From the NCBI GenBank assembly GCA_035995025.1, contig DASYKY010000043.1, forward strand, positions 1 to 64,000: 64,000 bases of DNA. Reading direction: 5' to 3'. Positions 42,433 to 51,064 of the stretch are shown here, piece after piece. The stretch's first letter is position 1. Each line of letters opens with the position of its first letter. Made by a program: the position numbers and the translations under genes. Origin of the DNA: Actinophytocola sp035995025 (lineage in GTDB: Bacteria; Actinomycetota; Actinomycetes; Mycobacteriales; Pseudonocardiaceae). The notes under the pieces were generated by a model. It made no database searches. It saw nothing but the letters and a program-made list of their open reading frames with translations, and had not been told where the DNA came from.

Positions 42433-42472
42433 GACATCACCTCGCAGGCTCGGTGTTGCCGCTCGCGGTCGC

Positions 42473-42536
42473 CCTGTGACATGTGTTCGCTCGCAGGCTC
42501 GCCCCGTGACGTTTGTTCGCTCGCAAGCTCGCTCAC
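42473..42536 (-). repeat. Two tandem copies of a 30-bp stop-codon-associated repeat
   Basis: On the minus strand, TGAGCGAGCTTGCGAGCGAAC begins at the rex stop codon (one unit), followed 30 bases later by GCGAGCCTGCGAGCGAAC; both continue with a CA-rich CACG/CACAG tail. The same unit is seen once at the paaC stop (10375-10407). It fills much of the rex-hemA gap. Confidence 0.7.
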
Positions 42537-43351
42537 CGGGGCATCACCACCCCGTTGTTGCGCGGCAGCCCGTTCACCCGGGGCGCCGGCGCGTCCACGT
42601 CCGGCGCGCTGTCCGCGCGGCGGGCGACGTGGAACGACAGGATCTGCAGCTCGACGGCCAGGTCGACCTTGCGCACCTCGACGGTCTCCGGAACCTGGAG
42701 CACCACCGGGGCAAAGTTCAGGATGCACTCGACGCCGGCCTGCACGAGCCGGTCGCACACCGCCTGCGCGGACGCGGGCGGGGTGGCGATCACGCCGATG
42801 GTGATCTCGCGGGCGGCGCACACGGTCGGGATGTCGTCGATGTGGTCGACCGGGATCCCCCCGACGGGCACGCCCATCAGGTCGGCATCGACGTCGAACA
42901 ACGCGGTCACCGGGAAACCTCGGCCGGGGAACCCGCCGTAGTTGGCGAGCGCATGTCCGAGGTTACCGATTCCGACGACCGCCACACTCTGTTCACGCGT
43001 GAGACCGAGAACCCGTTCGATCTGGTCGATCAGCACCTCGACCTCGTAGCCGACGCCGCGCGTGCCGTACGAGCCGATGTAGGACAGGTCCTTGCGCAGC
43101 TTCGCGGAGTTCACGCCGGCCGCGACGGACAGCTCCTCGCTGGAGACGCTGCCGACGCCCTGCTCGCGCATGCCGGACAGGACGCGGAGGTAGACCGCGA
43201 GCCGCGCGACGGCGGCCTCGGGGATGGCGCGTGCCCGGTCCCGCAGGCCGTTGCCGCCGATCGCCGGCATGGGCGTGGTGATCTCGCTCGCGTTCTCGGC
43301 TGGCGCCCGTGGGGTTCTTCCGGCTGCGTCGGACTGGCCACGCTGCGCCAC
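42533..43351 (-). CDS. rex: Redox-sensing transcriptional repressor Rex
   Basis: 272 residues from the GTG at 43351, which has AAGGAG 8 bases upstream. An N-terminal winged helix (LRVLSGMREQGVGSVSSEEL, AKLRKDLSYIGSYG) is followed by an NAD(H)-binding Rossmann domain (VAVVGIGNLGHALANY). Rex releases DNA when NADH rises and so turns on respiratory genes under oxygen limitation. In Streptomyces coelicolor it controls its own rex-hemACD operon; the same gene order and an upstream operator are seen here. Confidence 0.95.
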   Translation of the reverse strand: MAQRGQSDAAGRTPRAPAENASEITTPMPAIGGNGLRDRARAIPEAAVARLAVYLRVLSGMREQGVGSVSSEELSVAAGVNSAKLRKDLSYIGSYGTRGVGYEVEVLIDQIERVLGLTREQSVAVVGIGNLGHALANYGGFPGRGFPVTALFDVDADLMGVPVGGIPVDHIDDIPTVCAAREITIGVIATPPASAQAVCDRLVQAGVECILNFAPVVLQVPETVEVRKVDLAVELQILSFHVARRADSAPDVDAPAPRVNGLPRNNGVVMPR

Positions 43352-43390
43352 GCTGATACTCCTTGACAGATCGCCCCTGGGATGCGGATA

Positions 43391-43419
43391 ACGGTAGCCG
43401 CTTGTGAACGCAGGCACAA
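43391..43419 (-). promoter_or_regulatory. rex-hem promoter with overlapping Rex operator
   Basis: On the minus strand TTGTGC (43414-43419) and TACCGT (43391-43396) are 17 bases apart and make a plausible -35/-10 pair. The inverted repeat TTGTG-N8-CACAA at 43402-43419, containing TGTGAAC, is an imperfect Rex site covering the -35 and spacer. Autoregulation of rex is known in Streptomyces. Confidence 0.65.
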
Positions 43420-43511
43420 AGTCGCAAGCCAGGGGCGGGGTCGGTGGGCCCAAGTCATGTCTACCCGCTCCCAATTTAGGGACGATCGAGTAGTGGTTTA
43501 ACCCGTCCCGG

Positions 43512-45059
43512 CTACTTGGTCGTCACGGAGATCGTGTGCCAGCCGGACGCCCCGTTCGGCTCCGGTGGCGCGTACCTACTCGTCTGGGTGGCGCCGCCGC
43601 GGTCGGTGGCGCGGACCGTGAGCTGGTGGTTGCCGGGCGGCAGGTCGAGCCGCACGCGCCAGGTCCGCCAGGTGTTGACGCTGACGTCCGCGCCGAGCTC
43701 GGCCGGGTGCCACTCGCCGTCCGCGGACACCTCGACGCGCTCGATGCCGACGCTGGGCGCCCACGCGATGCCGCCCGCGGTGAACCGGGTGGCGACGGAC
43801 GAGCCGTCGCGCGGGCTGTCGATGCGCGACTCGGTCTTGACCGGTCCTCGTTCGGACCAGCCGCGCGGGATCCAGTAGCCCTGCTGCGCGGCGAACGTGG
43901 TCAGCTCCAGCTCGGTGAGCCACTTCGTGGCGGACACGTACCCGTACAGCCCGGGGACGACCAGCCGCGCGGGGAAGCCGTGCTCCTGGGGCAGCGGCTC
44001 GCCGTTCATGCCGATGGCGAGCAGCGCGCCGCGCTCGGGGTCGAGGACGGCGTCGATCGGGCTGCCCGCGGTGAACCCGTCGACGCTGGTGGACAGCAGC
44101 TGGTCGGCCTCGCGGTGGACGCCGGCCTCCTTGAGCACGTCGCGCAGCGGGATGCCGATGAAGTACGCGGTGGACACGAGCGAGCCGCCGACGTCGTTGG
44201 AGACGCAGGCCATCGTGACCGGCCGCTCGATGAGCCTGCGGCCGCGGACGTCGTCGTAGGTCAGCGTCAGCTCGCGGTCGACCATGCCGTGCACGCGCAG
44301 GTGCCAGGCCTCGGCGGTCATCCGCGGCACGGTGAGGGCGGTGTCGATGCGGTAGAAGTCGGCGTTGCTGGTGACGAAGCTGCTCGTGCCGGGGAAGTCG
44401 GCGTTCGCGGGCGGGCGCGGAGCGGGCTCGGCGACCGTGAGCCTGCCGACCGCGCGGCGGGACTTCTCCACGTCGACCCGGTTGGCGAGCAGCTCGCCGG
44501 CGAGACCCAGCACGCCGGCGCCGACCACCACGCCCGCGGACACCCGCATGAACTGGCGCCGGTCGTAGTCGGTCCACTCCGCGGTGTCCTGGGCGCGCTT
44601 GTGCAGCCAGGCGAAGCCGAACACGCCGACCAGCAGGCTCGTGGCCGGCGCGAGGAAGGCGAGCTGGCCCAGGTCGGGGCGGGTGAGCACGGCCAGGAAA
44701 CCGACGGCGCCGAGCCCGGCGGCGACCGCCTGGCCCGGCCACGCCTTACGGCGCGAGACCAGCCCGGCGACGACCGCGCAGCCGAGGATGACGGCCGCGA
44801 CGCCGAGGAACAGGACGGTCTTGTCGGCCGTGCCGAAGGTGTTCTTCGCCCACTCGGTGACCGGGTGCGGCGAGCTGTCCCGCACCCAGTTGCCGACCGC
44901 GACGTACGGCGAGGCCCCGGCGCCGACGAACCCGGCGACGAGGTGTCCCGAAGCGAGCGCCGCGACCAGCGACAGCAGCGCGACCAGCACCGCCCGCAGC
45001 CGGGGCAGTGGCGCGGGTGCCGCTGGCGCGGGCATCGCTGAACGCGTGTCTAGTTGCAC
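43512..45059 (-). CDS. Membrane-anchored molybdopterin-dependent oxidoreductase (sulfite oxidase family)
   Basis: About 515 residues. The first 180 form roughly four or five membrane spans; after a TAT-like DRRQFMRVSAG segment comes a sulfite-oxidase-fold domain with the molybdopterin cysteine in MACVSNDVGG, then TSVDGFTAGSP and GYVSATKWLTELEL. The C-terminal immunoglobulin-like dimer domain (GNHQLTVRATDRGG) is present. Physiological substrate unknown. Start uncertain: GTG 45059, TTG 45095 and ATG 45035 are all possible and none has an ideal ribosome site. It is convergent with nothing; rex is upstream on the same strand's far side. Confidence 0.85.
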   Translation of the reverse strand: MQLDTRSAMPAPAAPAPLPRLRAVLVALLSLVAALASGHLVAGFVGAGASPYVAVGNWVRDSSPHPVTEWAKNTFGTADKTVLFLGVAAVILGCAVVAGLVSRRKAWPGQAVAAGLGAVGFLAVLTRPDLGQLAFLAPATSLLVGVFGFAWLHKRAQDTAEWTDYDRRQFMRVSAGVVVGAGVLGLAGELLANRVDVEKSRRAVGRLTVAEPAPRPPANADFPGTSSFVTSNADFYRIDTALTVPRMTAEAWHLRVHGMVDRELTLTYDDVRGRRLIERPVTMACVSNDVGGSLVSTAYFIGIPLRDVLKEAGVHREADQLLSTSVDGFTAGSPIDAVLDPERGALLAIGMNGEPLPQEHGFPARLVVPGLYGYVSATKWLTELELTTFAAQQGYWIPRGWSERGPVKTESRIDSPRDGSSVATRFTAGGIAWAPSVGIERVEVSADGEWHPAELGADVSVNTWRTWRVRLDLPPGNHQLTVRATDRGGATQTSRYAPPEPNGASGWHTISVTTK

Positions 45060-45117
45060 GTCTCCACATTCGGCGCCGTCGCGGGCGCGGTTCAACCGGA
45101 ACCTGCTTACGGATGGA

Positions 45118-45351
45118 TTACCGCATGGTGAGCGCCGCCCGGAAGCGGTCCTCCTCGACGCGCCAGTAACCGTGCTCCGCGTCGTCGATGAGGATCACCG
45201 GGACGCGGTCGCCGTACTCGGCCCGCAGCTCCGGGTCGGTGTCGACGTCGGTCACGGCCCACTCGACGTCCAGCTCGCCGCAGATCCTCGCCACGTCGGC
45301 CTCGGCCACCTCGCACAGGTGGCAGCCCCGCCGCGACACAACGGTCACCAT
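45118..45351 (-). CDS. Glutaredoxin-family protein
   Basis: 77 residues. The redox motif is CHLC in SRRGCHLCEVAE, followed by a thioredoxin fold (VTDVDTDPEL, RVPVILIDD). It resembles the small DUF836-type glutaredoxins; in M. tuberculosis Rv0508, just before hemA, is the counterpart by position. ATG at 45351, 10 bases after the acyl-CoA ligase stop on the same strand, so likely co-transcribed with it. Confidence 0.85.
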   Translation of the reverse strand: MVTVVSRRGCHLCEVAEADVARICGELDVEWAVTDVDTDPELRAEYGDRVPVILIDDAEHGYWRVEEDRFRAALTMR

Positions 45352-45361
45352 GAGTACGACG

Positions 45362-46879
45362 CTACCCGCGCAGGCTCGCCCGCCGGACCTTGCCGGTCAC
45401 CGAATAGGGCAGCTGGTCCACGAACTCCACCGAGCGCGGCACCTTGAACCGCGCGAGCCGCTCCGCGCAGTGCTCGCGGACCGCGTCCTCGGTCAGTGTC
45501 GAGCCGGGCTTGAGAACCAGGACGGCCTTGACGAACTCGCCGGTCCGCCCGTCGGGCACGCCGACCGCGGCCGCCTCGAGCACCTCGGTCAGCTCGCCGA
45601 GGACCCGCTCGACCTCGTTGGGGTAGACGTTGAACCCGTTCACGATGATCAGGTCGTTCGCCCGGTCCACGAGCCGCAGGTCGCCGTCCGCGTCGAGGTA
45701 GCCGACGTCGCCGGTGCGAAACCAGCCGTCGGCGTCCGGGCCGTGCGCGCCGTCGGGCCAGTAGCCGCTGAACAGGTTGGGCCCGCGGACCGCGACCCGG
45801 CCGGTCTCGGATTCCGTCTCGTCGAACCACGCCGGCTCGTCCGGGTCGGGCGCGCCACCCACGGGCCGCCCATCGGAGTCCACCAGCGTCAGCTCGACGC
45901 CGGGTAACGGGCGGCCGACGGAGCCGGGCTTGGCGTGCCCGCCGACGAGCGTCGAGGTGAGCACCGGGCCGGTCTCGGTGAGCCCGTAGCCCTCGTACAC
46001 CGACAGCCCGGTGGCCTCCTTCATCGCGGCCAGCACCGCGGGCGGCAGCGGCGCGGCGCCCGAGGTCAGCAGCCGCAGCGAGGACATCGCGTCCGTCAGC
46101 ACGTCGGCCGGCGCGGCGGCGAACGCCTGGTACATCGCGGGCACGCCGACGAACGCGGTGATCCGGTGCTCCGCGCACGCGGCGAGCGCCCGCTCGGCGC
46201 CGAAGCCGTCCAGCAGCACCGCGGTCGCGCCGGCCGCGGCGACCTGCAGCAGGCCCGGGCCGAGGCCGTAGGCGTGGAACAGCGGCACGACCAGCAGCAC
46301 CCGGTCGGACGCCGTCACCGGGGCGGGCTTGAGCGCGGCGCACTGCTCGACGTTGGACAGCAGCGCCCGGTGGGACAGCATCACGCCGCGCGGCACGCCC
46401 GCGGTGCCGGACGTGTAGCAGAGGACGGCGACGTCCTCGCCGCCGCGCGGGCCGTCGGCCCGCAGGTGCGCCTCGGCGGGCGCGTCGAGGTCGGCGCCGA
46501 GGTCGGGGGGCGCGAGCACGGTCGGCACCGAACCGGCGGGCTCGCCCACGAGGATCGCCGCGCCGCAGTCGTCGAGGATCCGCTCCAGCTCGGGGGCCGG
46601 CGAGTGCGTGCCGATCGGCACCGCGATGCCGCCCGCGCGCAGGACGGCGAACAGCGCGACGGCGAACTCGGGGCTCGTGGGCTGCACGATCGCCACCCGG
46701 TCGCCCGGCACGAGGCCCGCCTGCAGCAGCGTCGCGGCGAACGCGCCGACGGCGGAGTCGACCTGCTGCCACGTGAGCGAACGGCTCGTGGCATGGTCGG
46801 TGAGTGCGAGTTGTCCCGGCACGCGTGCGGCGGCCTCGGTGACCAGGTCGGCCACATTGGCGGTGCGCGCGTCGACCAT
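45362..46879 (-). CDS. AMP-dependent acyl-CoA synthetase/ligase
   Basis: 505 residues. ANL-superfamily motifs: LCYTSGTAGVPRGVMLSH, YEGYGLTETGPV, WFRTGDVGYLD and the catalytic lysine in YSVTGKVRRASL. It activates a carboxylic acid, probably a fatty or aromatic acid; the substrate is not readable. ATG at 46879 with GCGAGG 6 bases upstream. It is divergent from bldN across 203 bases. Confidence 0.88.
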   Translation of the reverse strand: MVDARTANVADLVTEAAARVPGQLALTDHATSRSLTWQQVDSAVGAFAATLLQAGLVPGDRVAIVQPTSPEFAVALFAVLRAGGIAVPIGTHSPAPELERILDDCGAAILVGEPAGSVPTVLAPPDLGADLDAPAEAHLRADGPRGGEDVAVLCYTSGTAGVPRGVMLSHRALLSNVEQCAALKPAPVTASDRVLLVVPLFHAYGLGPGLLQVAAAGATAVLLDGFGAERALAACAEHRITAFVGVPAMYQAFAAAPADVLTDAMSSLRLLTSGAAPLPPAVLAAMKEATGLSVYEGYGLTETGPVLTSTLVGGHAKPGSVGRPLPGVELTLVDSDGRPVGGAPDPDEPAWFDETESETGRVAVRGPNLFSGYWPDGAHGPDADGWFRTGDVGYLDADGDLRLVDRANDLIIVNGFNVYPNEVERVLGELTEVLEAAAVGVPDGRTGEFVKAVLVLKPGSTLTEDAVREHCAERLARFKVPRSVEFVDQLPYSVTGKVRRASLRG

Positions 46880-47082
46880 GGCAACCTCGCTCTCGGGAAA
46901 ACGACCAACAGACGGTGCGGTTACGCAACGTTCCCGCAGTGTGGCACGACTCACTGGCGTCATGGTTGACGGGCCGACGAGTCCCAACAGAGATCTAGTA
47001 CCTACTACGAAGTAACAACACGTATGCTGCTCAGGTCTCCGGACGGCGGTGCGGCCGGCTGGAACAGGAGAGGGAGATTCCC

Positions 47083-47712
47083 ATGCCGTCCGTGCGCCCA
47101 GCTCCACGGGACGCATCGGGCGCGGCGTCGTCCAGTCTGCCGCCCGCGACCGATCCGGGGCTCGAGCCCGGCGGGTCCTGGGATCTCGTGCACGCCGCCC
47201 AGGACGGAGACCGCTCGGCGTTCGGGCGGCTCTACAACCGGTACGTGGACGTGGTGTTCCGGTACGTGCTGTTCCGGGTCGGGGACCGGGAGCTGGCCGA
47301 GGACGTCACCAGCGAGACGTTCCTGCGGGCACTGCGACGGATCGAGTCGGTCAGCTACCAGGGCCGCGACGTGGGGGCCTGGTTCGTCACGATCGCCAGG
47401 AACCTGGTGCTGGACCACGTGAAGTCCAGCCGCTTCCGGCTCGAGGTGGCGACCGCGGAGGTGGACGACTCGCGCCCGGCGGAGTCGGGCCCGGAGCAGC
47501 AGGTGCTGTCGAAGGTGACCCGCACGGCCCTGCTGCAATGCGTCGGCCAGCTCGGCGACGACCAGCGGGAATGCATCGTCCTGCGGTTCCTGCAGGGGTT
47601 GTCGGTGGCGGAGACGGCGAAGGTGATGGACCGCAACGAGGGCGCGGTGAAGGCACTGCAGCACCGTGCGGTGCGCAGGCTCGCCCAGCTGCTGCCGCCG
47701 GAGCTTCGATAG
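47083..47712 (+). CDS. bldN: ECF sigma factor, BldN-like
   Basis: 209 residues. A Pro/Ser-rich N-terminal extension of about 35 residues precedes sigma region 2 (DRSAFGRLYNRYVDVVFRYV, DVTSETFLRAL) and region 4 (CIVLRFLQGLSVAETAKVM, ALQHRAVRRLAQL). In Streptomyces BldN drives chaplin and rodlin genes and is held by the membrane anti-sigma RsbN encoded next to it. The next gene here has a matching layout. The ATG is preceded by GGAGAGGGAG. Confidence 0.88.
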   Translation: MPSVRPAPRDASGAASSSLPPATDPGLEPGGSWDLVHAAQDGDRSAFGRLYNRYVDVVFRYVLFRVGDRELAEDVTSETFLRALRRIESVSYQGRDVGAWFVTIARNLVLDHVKSSRFRLEVATAEVDDSRPAESGPEQQVLSKVTRTALLQCVGQLGDDQRECIVLRFLQGLSVAETAKVMDRNEGAVKALQHRAVRRLAQLLPPELR

Positions 47713-47839
47713 AAAGTGCGTTAGTACAGAGCGTTCGACAGAGCGGAAATCGCCGGGTGGAGGCCGTAACCCGCCCCCAGCCGGCTCGTTCAACAGACGA
47801 GATCCTGGATTCGGTTCCAGGAACGACACGGAGCACGAT

Positions 47840-49057
47840 GTGGACAGCGGACCGGATCGTCCAGGCACCGAGTACGACCGCACCGTCGTATCGGCCCTGG
47901 CGTCACTGACTTCGCTGACCGCGCCGTCCGTCGCGGAGCGCTCGCGCATCCGCGACAGGATTCTCGCCGGGCTGCCGGAGTTATCCGACGAGCCGGCCGG
48001 TTCCGACGGCGCGACCTCCACGACGTCCCGGGTGCGGTCTGATGCGCCCGGGCGAGCCGCGCGGACACGTCGGGGGCCGCGCGGTCCGCGCAACAGGGCG
48101 GACTCCGATCGGCCGGACAGATCCGGCCCGCCCGTCCGGCAGCCGGCCAGGACGGTGTCGGGGGCGCGGGGCCGGTTCGCGGTTGCCGCGGTGGCCGTGC
48201 TCGCGCTCGTCGGATCGCTCGTGGGGATGAGCCTGCTGCTCTCCCGCGACGCGCTGCCCGGCGACGCCCTGTACGGCGTGAAGCGCACCGCCGAGGCCGC
48301 GGAGCTTGGCCTGACCTTCGGCGACGAGGGCAAGGCCCTCAAGCACCTGGAGTTCGCGAGCGCGCGGGTCAGCGAGATCGAGACGCTCGCCCGGCGCTAC
48401 CCAGACCGGGACAGCGCGCCGGTCGGCAGCTACCTGACCGCGCTCACCGACTTCGACAACGACGCCGCGGCGGGCTCCCGCCAGCTCATCGCCGTCGCGA
48501 CAGCGGCCGACGGCGGCCAGCTCGACGCCCTGACGTCGTGGGCCGGACAGCAGAGCTCGCGCCTGACCGCCGCGTCGGCGCAGCTGCCGGCCGCCGCGCG
48601 CAACCGCGGGAGTGCCTCGCTCGCGCTGCTGGACAAGATCACCACCCGCGCGGGCGCGCTGACCGAGCGGCTGAACTGCTACCAGATCACGTCCGGCTCG
48701 GCCGACGACGTCGGCGCGCTGCCCGCGTCGGGCGCGTGCGAGCAGCCGTCCGGCTCGCGGCCGAACCCGGGCGCACCGGGCAGCGGCGACCCGAACGCGA
48801 CGGTGGCGCCGACCGAGCCGCCGTCGGGCAGCGGGCAGCAGCCCGGCCGAGGGCGCCCGGCCGGCAAGCTGCCGCCCCTGCCGCCGGTGGGCAGCACGGT
48901 CGCGCAGCCGCCGGCGGCGGACAGCCCGTCCCCGGACGGCGCGTCGACCCAGCCGCCCGGGTCGGACGACCCGTCGATCAACCTGCCGCTGCCGCTTCCC
49001 GGCGTCACGTTGCCGCCGCTGCTGCCGGGACTGCCCGGGATCAGCATCGGCGAGTGA
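47840..49057 (+). CDS. DUF5667-type membrane protein, putative anti-sigma partner of BldN (RsbN-like)
   Basis: 405 residues from a GTG with GGAG 6 bases upstream. A cytoplasmic N-terminal half of about 110 residues, a membrane span at about 115-137 (FAVAAVAVLALVGSLVGMSL), then an exterior DUF5667-like domain (LPGDALYGVKRTAEAAELGL, RVSEIETLA) and a long Pro/Gly/Ser-rich tail. RsbN and similar anti-sigmas place the sigma-binding part before the span. Located 127 bases after bldN on the same strand. Binding to BldN is inferred. Confidence 0.78.
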   Translation: MDSGPDRPGTEYDRTVVSALASLTSLTAPSVAERSRIRDRILAGLPELSDEPAGSDGATSTTSRVRSDAPGRAARTRRGPRGPRNRADSDRPDRSGPPVRQPARTVSGARGRFAVAAVAVLALVGSLVGMSLLLSRDALPGDALYGVKRTAEAAELGLTFGDEGKALKHLEFASARVSEIETLARRYPDRDSAPVGSYLTALTDFDNDAAAGSRQLIAVATAADGGQLDALTSWAGQQSSRLTAASAQLPAAARNRGSASLALLDKITTRAGALTERLNCYQITSGSADDVGALPASGACEQPSGSRPNPGAPGSGDPNATVAPTEPPSGSGQQPGRGRPAGKLPPLPPVGSTVAQPPAADSPSPDGASTQPPGSDDPSINLPLPLPGVTLPPLLPGLPGISIGE

Positions 49058-49132
49058 CCCCGGTACGCGCCGGCCGGATCGCTACGCTGTCGGTGGAGAA
49101 CGACGCGTGGCAGAACACCCGGAGGCGATGCC

Positions 49133-50035
49133 GTGTCCCTGTGGCGGGGCCGTGACAAGGAGCCTGAGCTCGAGCAGCTCGCCACGCTCGCCGGGGAGGC
49201 CTCGGCCGAGGCGGCGGTGGCGCTCGACCGGGGGCCCGGGCGGCCCACACCGCCCGCGGACCTGACGGCGGCCGCGTTCTTCGACGTCGACAACACGATG
49301 ATGATGGGCGCGTCGATCTTCCACTTCGCGCGCGGGATGGCCGCCCGGAAGTTCTTCACCAGCTCCGATCTCGCTCGCTTCGCCCTCCAGCAGCTGAAGT
49401 TCCGCGTCGGCGGCCGCGAGACGCACGACAACATCCGCTCCGCCCGCGAGTCCGGACTGTCCTTTGTGGCCGGCCACTCGGTGGCCGACCTGATGGCCCA
49501 CGGCGAGGAGATCTACGACGAGCTGATGGCGGACAAGATCTGGCCGGGCACCAGGGCGCTGGCGCAGATGCACCTGGACGCCGGCCAGCGGGTGTGGCTG
49601 GTGACGGCCACCCCCGTCGACCTGGCCACGATCATCGCCCGCCGCCTCGGCCTCACGGGGGCACTGGGCACGGTGCTGGAGGCGGAGGACGGCGTGTACA
49701 CGGGCCGCCTGGTGGGCGAGATGCTGCACGGCCCGGCGAAGGCGCACGCGGTGCGTGCCCTGGCCGCGCGGGAGGGCCTGAACCTGCGCCGCTGCACGGC
49801 GTACTCGGACTCGGCGAACGACGTGCCCATGCTGTCGGTCGTGGGCACGGCGGTGGCCGTCAATCCGGACGGCTCGCTGCGGGAGGCGGCCAGAAAGCGG
49901 GGCTGGGAGATCCGCGACTTCCGCACGGGCCGGAAGGCGGCCAAGATCGGCGTCCCGTCGGTGCTCGGCGCCGGCGCGGTGGCGGGTGCGGTGGCGGCCG
50001 GCCTGGCCTACCGCAAAAGAGAACGCCTCCTCTGA
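49133..50035 (+). CDS. HAD-IB family phosphatase (SerB-like)
   Basis: 300 residues. HAD motifs I-IV: FFDVDNTMMMG (nucleophile Asp), VTATPVD, the lysine in GPAKAHAV, and YSDSANDVPML. A C-terminal membrane span (VLGAGAVAGAVAAGLAY). M. tuberculosis Rv0505c (SerB1) is the positional counterpart; substrate could be phosphoserine or a phospholipid headgroup. GTG start. A region covering bldN to here is on the plus strand, unlike its neighbours. Confidence 0.88.
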   Translation: MSLWRGRDKEPELEQLATLAGEASAEAAVALDRGPGRPTPPADLTAAAFFDVDNTMMMGASIFHFARGMAARKFFTSSDLARFALQQLKFRVGGRETHDNIRSARESGLSFVAGHSVADLMAHGEEIYDELMADKIWPGTRALAQMHLDAGQRVWLVTATPVDLATIIARRLGLTGALGTVLEAEDGVYTGRLVGEMLHGPAKAHAVRALAAREGLNLRRCTAYSDSANDVPMLSVVGTAVAVNPDGSLREAARKRGWEIRDFRTGRKAAKIGVPSVLGAGAVAGAVAAGLAYRKRERLL

Positions 50036-50063
50036 GGAGGATGACGACATCGATCCGGAGCTG

Positions 50064-51062
50064 GTGGCCGCCGCGTGCGAACGGCAGGCGGCGCGCCCCG
50101 TCGCCGGCATTCATGACATGGCGGCCTATCTGTCCCAGCAGGTCAACGACGAGTCGCACCGGGACGTGATCGGCCCGCTGCTCGCCGGCCGCGGGGCCAG
50201 CGGCGTCATCGTCCACGACGGTCGTACCGTGGCCAGCTGGGGTGACCCCGCCGTGCCCGAGATGTTGTTCAGTGCCACCAAGAGCGTCGTGTCGCTGGTC
50301 GCCGGAATCGCGTACGACCTGGGGTTGCTGGACATCGACGCGAAGGTCGGGGACAGCGTCGAGCTGCCACAGTTCCACGCCGACGCGGGTCGCGACATCC
50401 GCTGGTTGCACCTGCTGCAGCAAACCAGCCAATGGCACGGCGAACTATGGACGAAGCCGGCACTGGTCGATGCGCAGAGCCATCGCGAGGGAGACGAGCC
50501 GGACGGCGGGCCACCCGGTTCCGGCTGGGCGTACAACGACGTCCGGGTGAACCTGCTCTGCCTGGCGCTGACCGCACTGCTGCGCCGCTCGCTGCCGGAC
50601 GTGCTCCGCGAGGCGGTGATGGTGCCGCTCGGTGCGTCCGGGTCGTGGTCGTGGCACGGATACCGCAACTCCCACCTCGACCTCGCGGACCGGCAGGTGC
50701 CGGTCGTCAGCGGCGGAGCGCACTGGGGTGGCGGGTTGTTCATGTCCGCGAGCGATCTTGCCCGCATCGGCCGGCTGTATCTCACCGGCGGTCGCTGGGC
50801 AGGCCGGCAACTGGTCACCGGCGACTGGCTCGCACGCAGTTGGCAACCGTGCGCGGTCAAGCGTGAGTACGGGTTCCTGTGGTGGCGCAACGACCTGCGC
50901 ACGGTGTTCGCGAACGCGCCGGCATCCGGCCGCGCGGCACGTGGCAATGGCGGGCGGCATCTGCTGTGGGTGGACCCCGACCGCGACCTGGTGATCGCGT
51001 CGCACTGGGGTGACGGCGTCGAACAGCTGGTCAGCGAGGTGTCAGCCGCCGTCGTTCGCTGA
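50064..51062 (+). CDS. Serine hydrolase (beta-lactamase fold)
   Basis: About 332 residues from the GTG at 50064. Catalytic Ser-Lys in FSATKSVVSL; Tyr in GWAYNDVRVNL; the third motif region GGGLFMSASDL. Class C beta-lactamase/DD-peptidase-like esterase, cytoplasmic as no signal peptide is seen. The reading frame is open further upstream to 49986, and the residues EEDDDIDPEL before the GTG look like real N-terminus, but there is no in-frame start codon there. A GAGGAGG followed by ATG at 50041 is one base out of frame. Either a frameshift lies at the start or a non-standard codon is used. Confidence 0.78.
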   Translation: MAAACERQAARPVAGIHDMAAYLSQQVNDESHRDVIGPLLAGRGASGVIVHDGRTVASWGDPAVPEMLFSATKSVVSLVAGIAYDLGLLDIDAKVGDSVELPQFHADAGRDIRWLHLLQQTSQWHGELWTKPALVDAQSHREGDEPDGGPPGSGWAYNDVRVNLLCLALTALLRRSLPDVLREAVMVPLGASGSWSWHGYRNSHLDLADRQVPVVSGGAHWGGGLFMSASDLARIGRLYLTGGRWAGRQLVTGDWLARSWQPCAVKREYGFLWWRNDLRTVFANAPASGRAARGNGGRHLLWVDPDRDLVIASHWGDGVEQLVSEVSAAVVR

Positions 51063-51064
51063 GG

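Noticed and set aside
46960..47060. Specific promoter boxes and a BldD-type site upstream of bldN
   Set aside because: TTGACG and TATGCT are present but badly spaced, and no convincing BldD half-sites were found.
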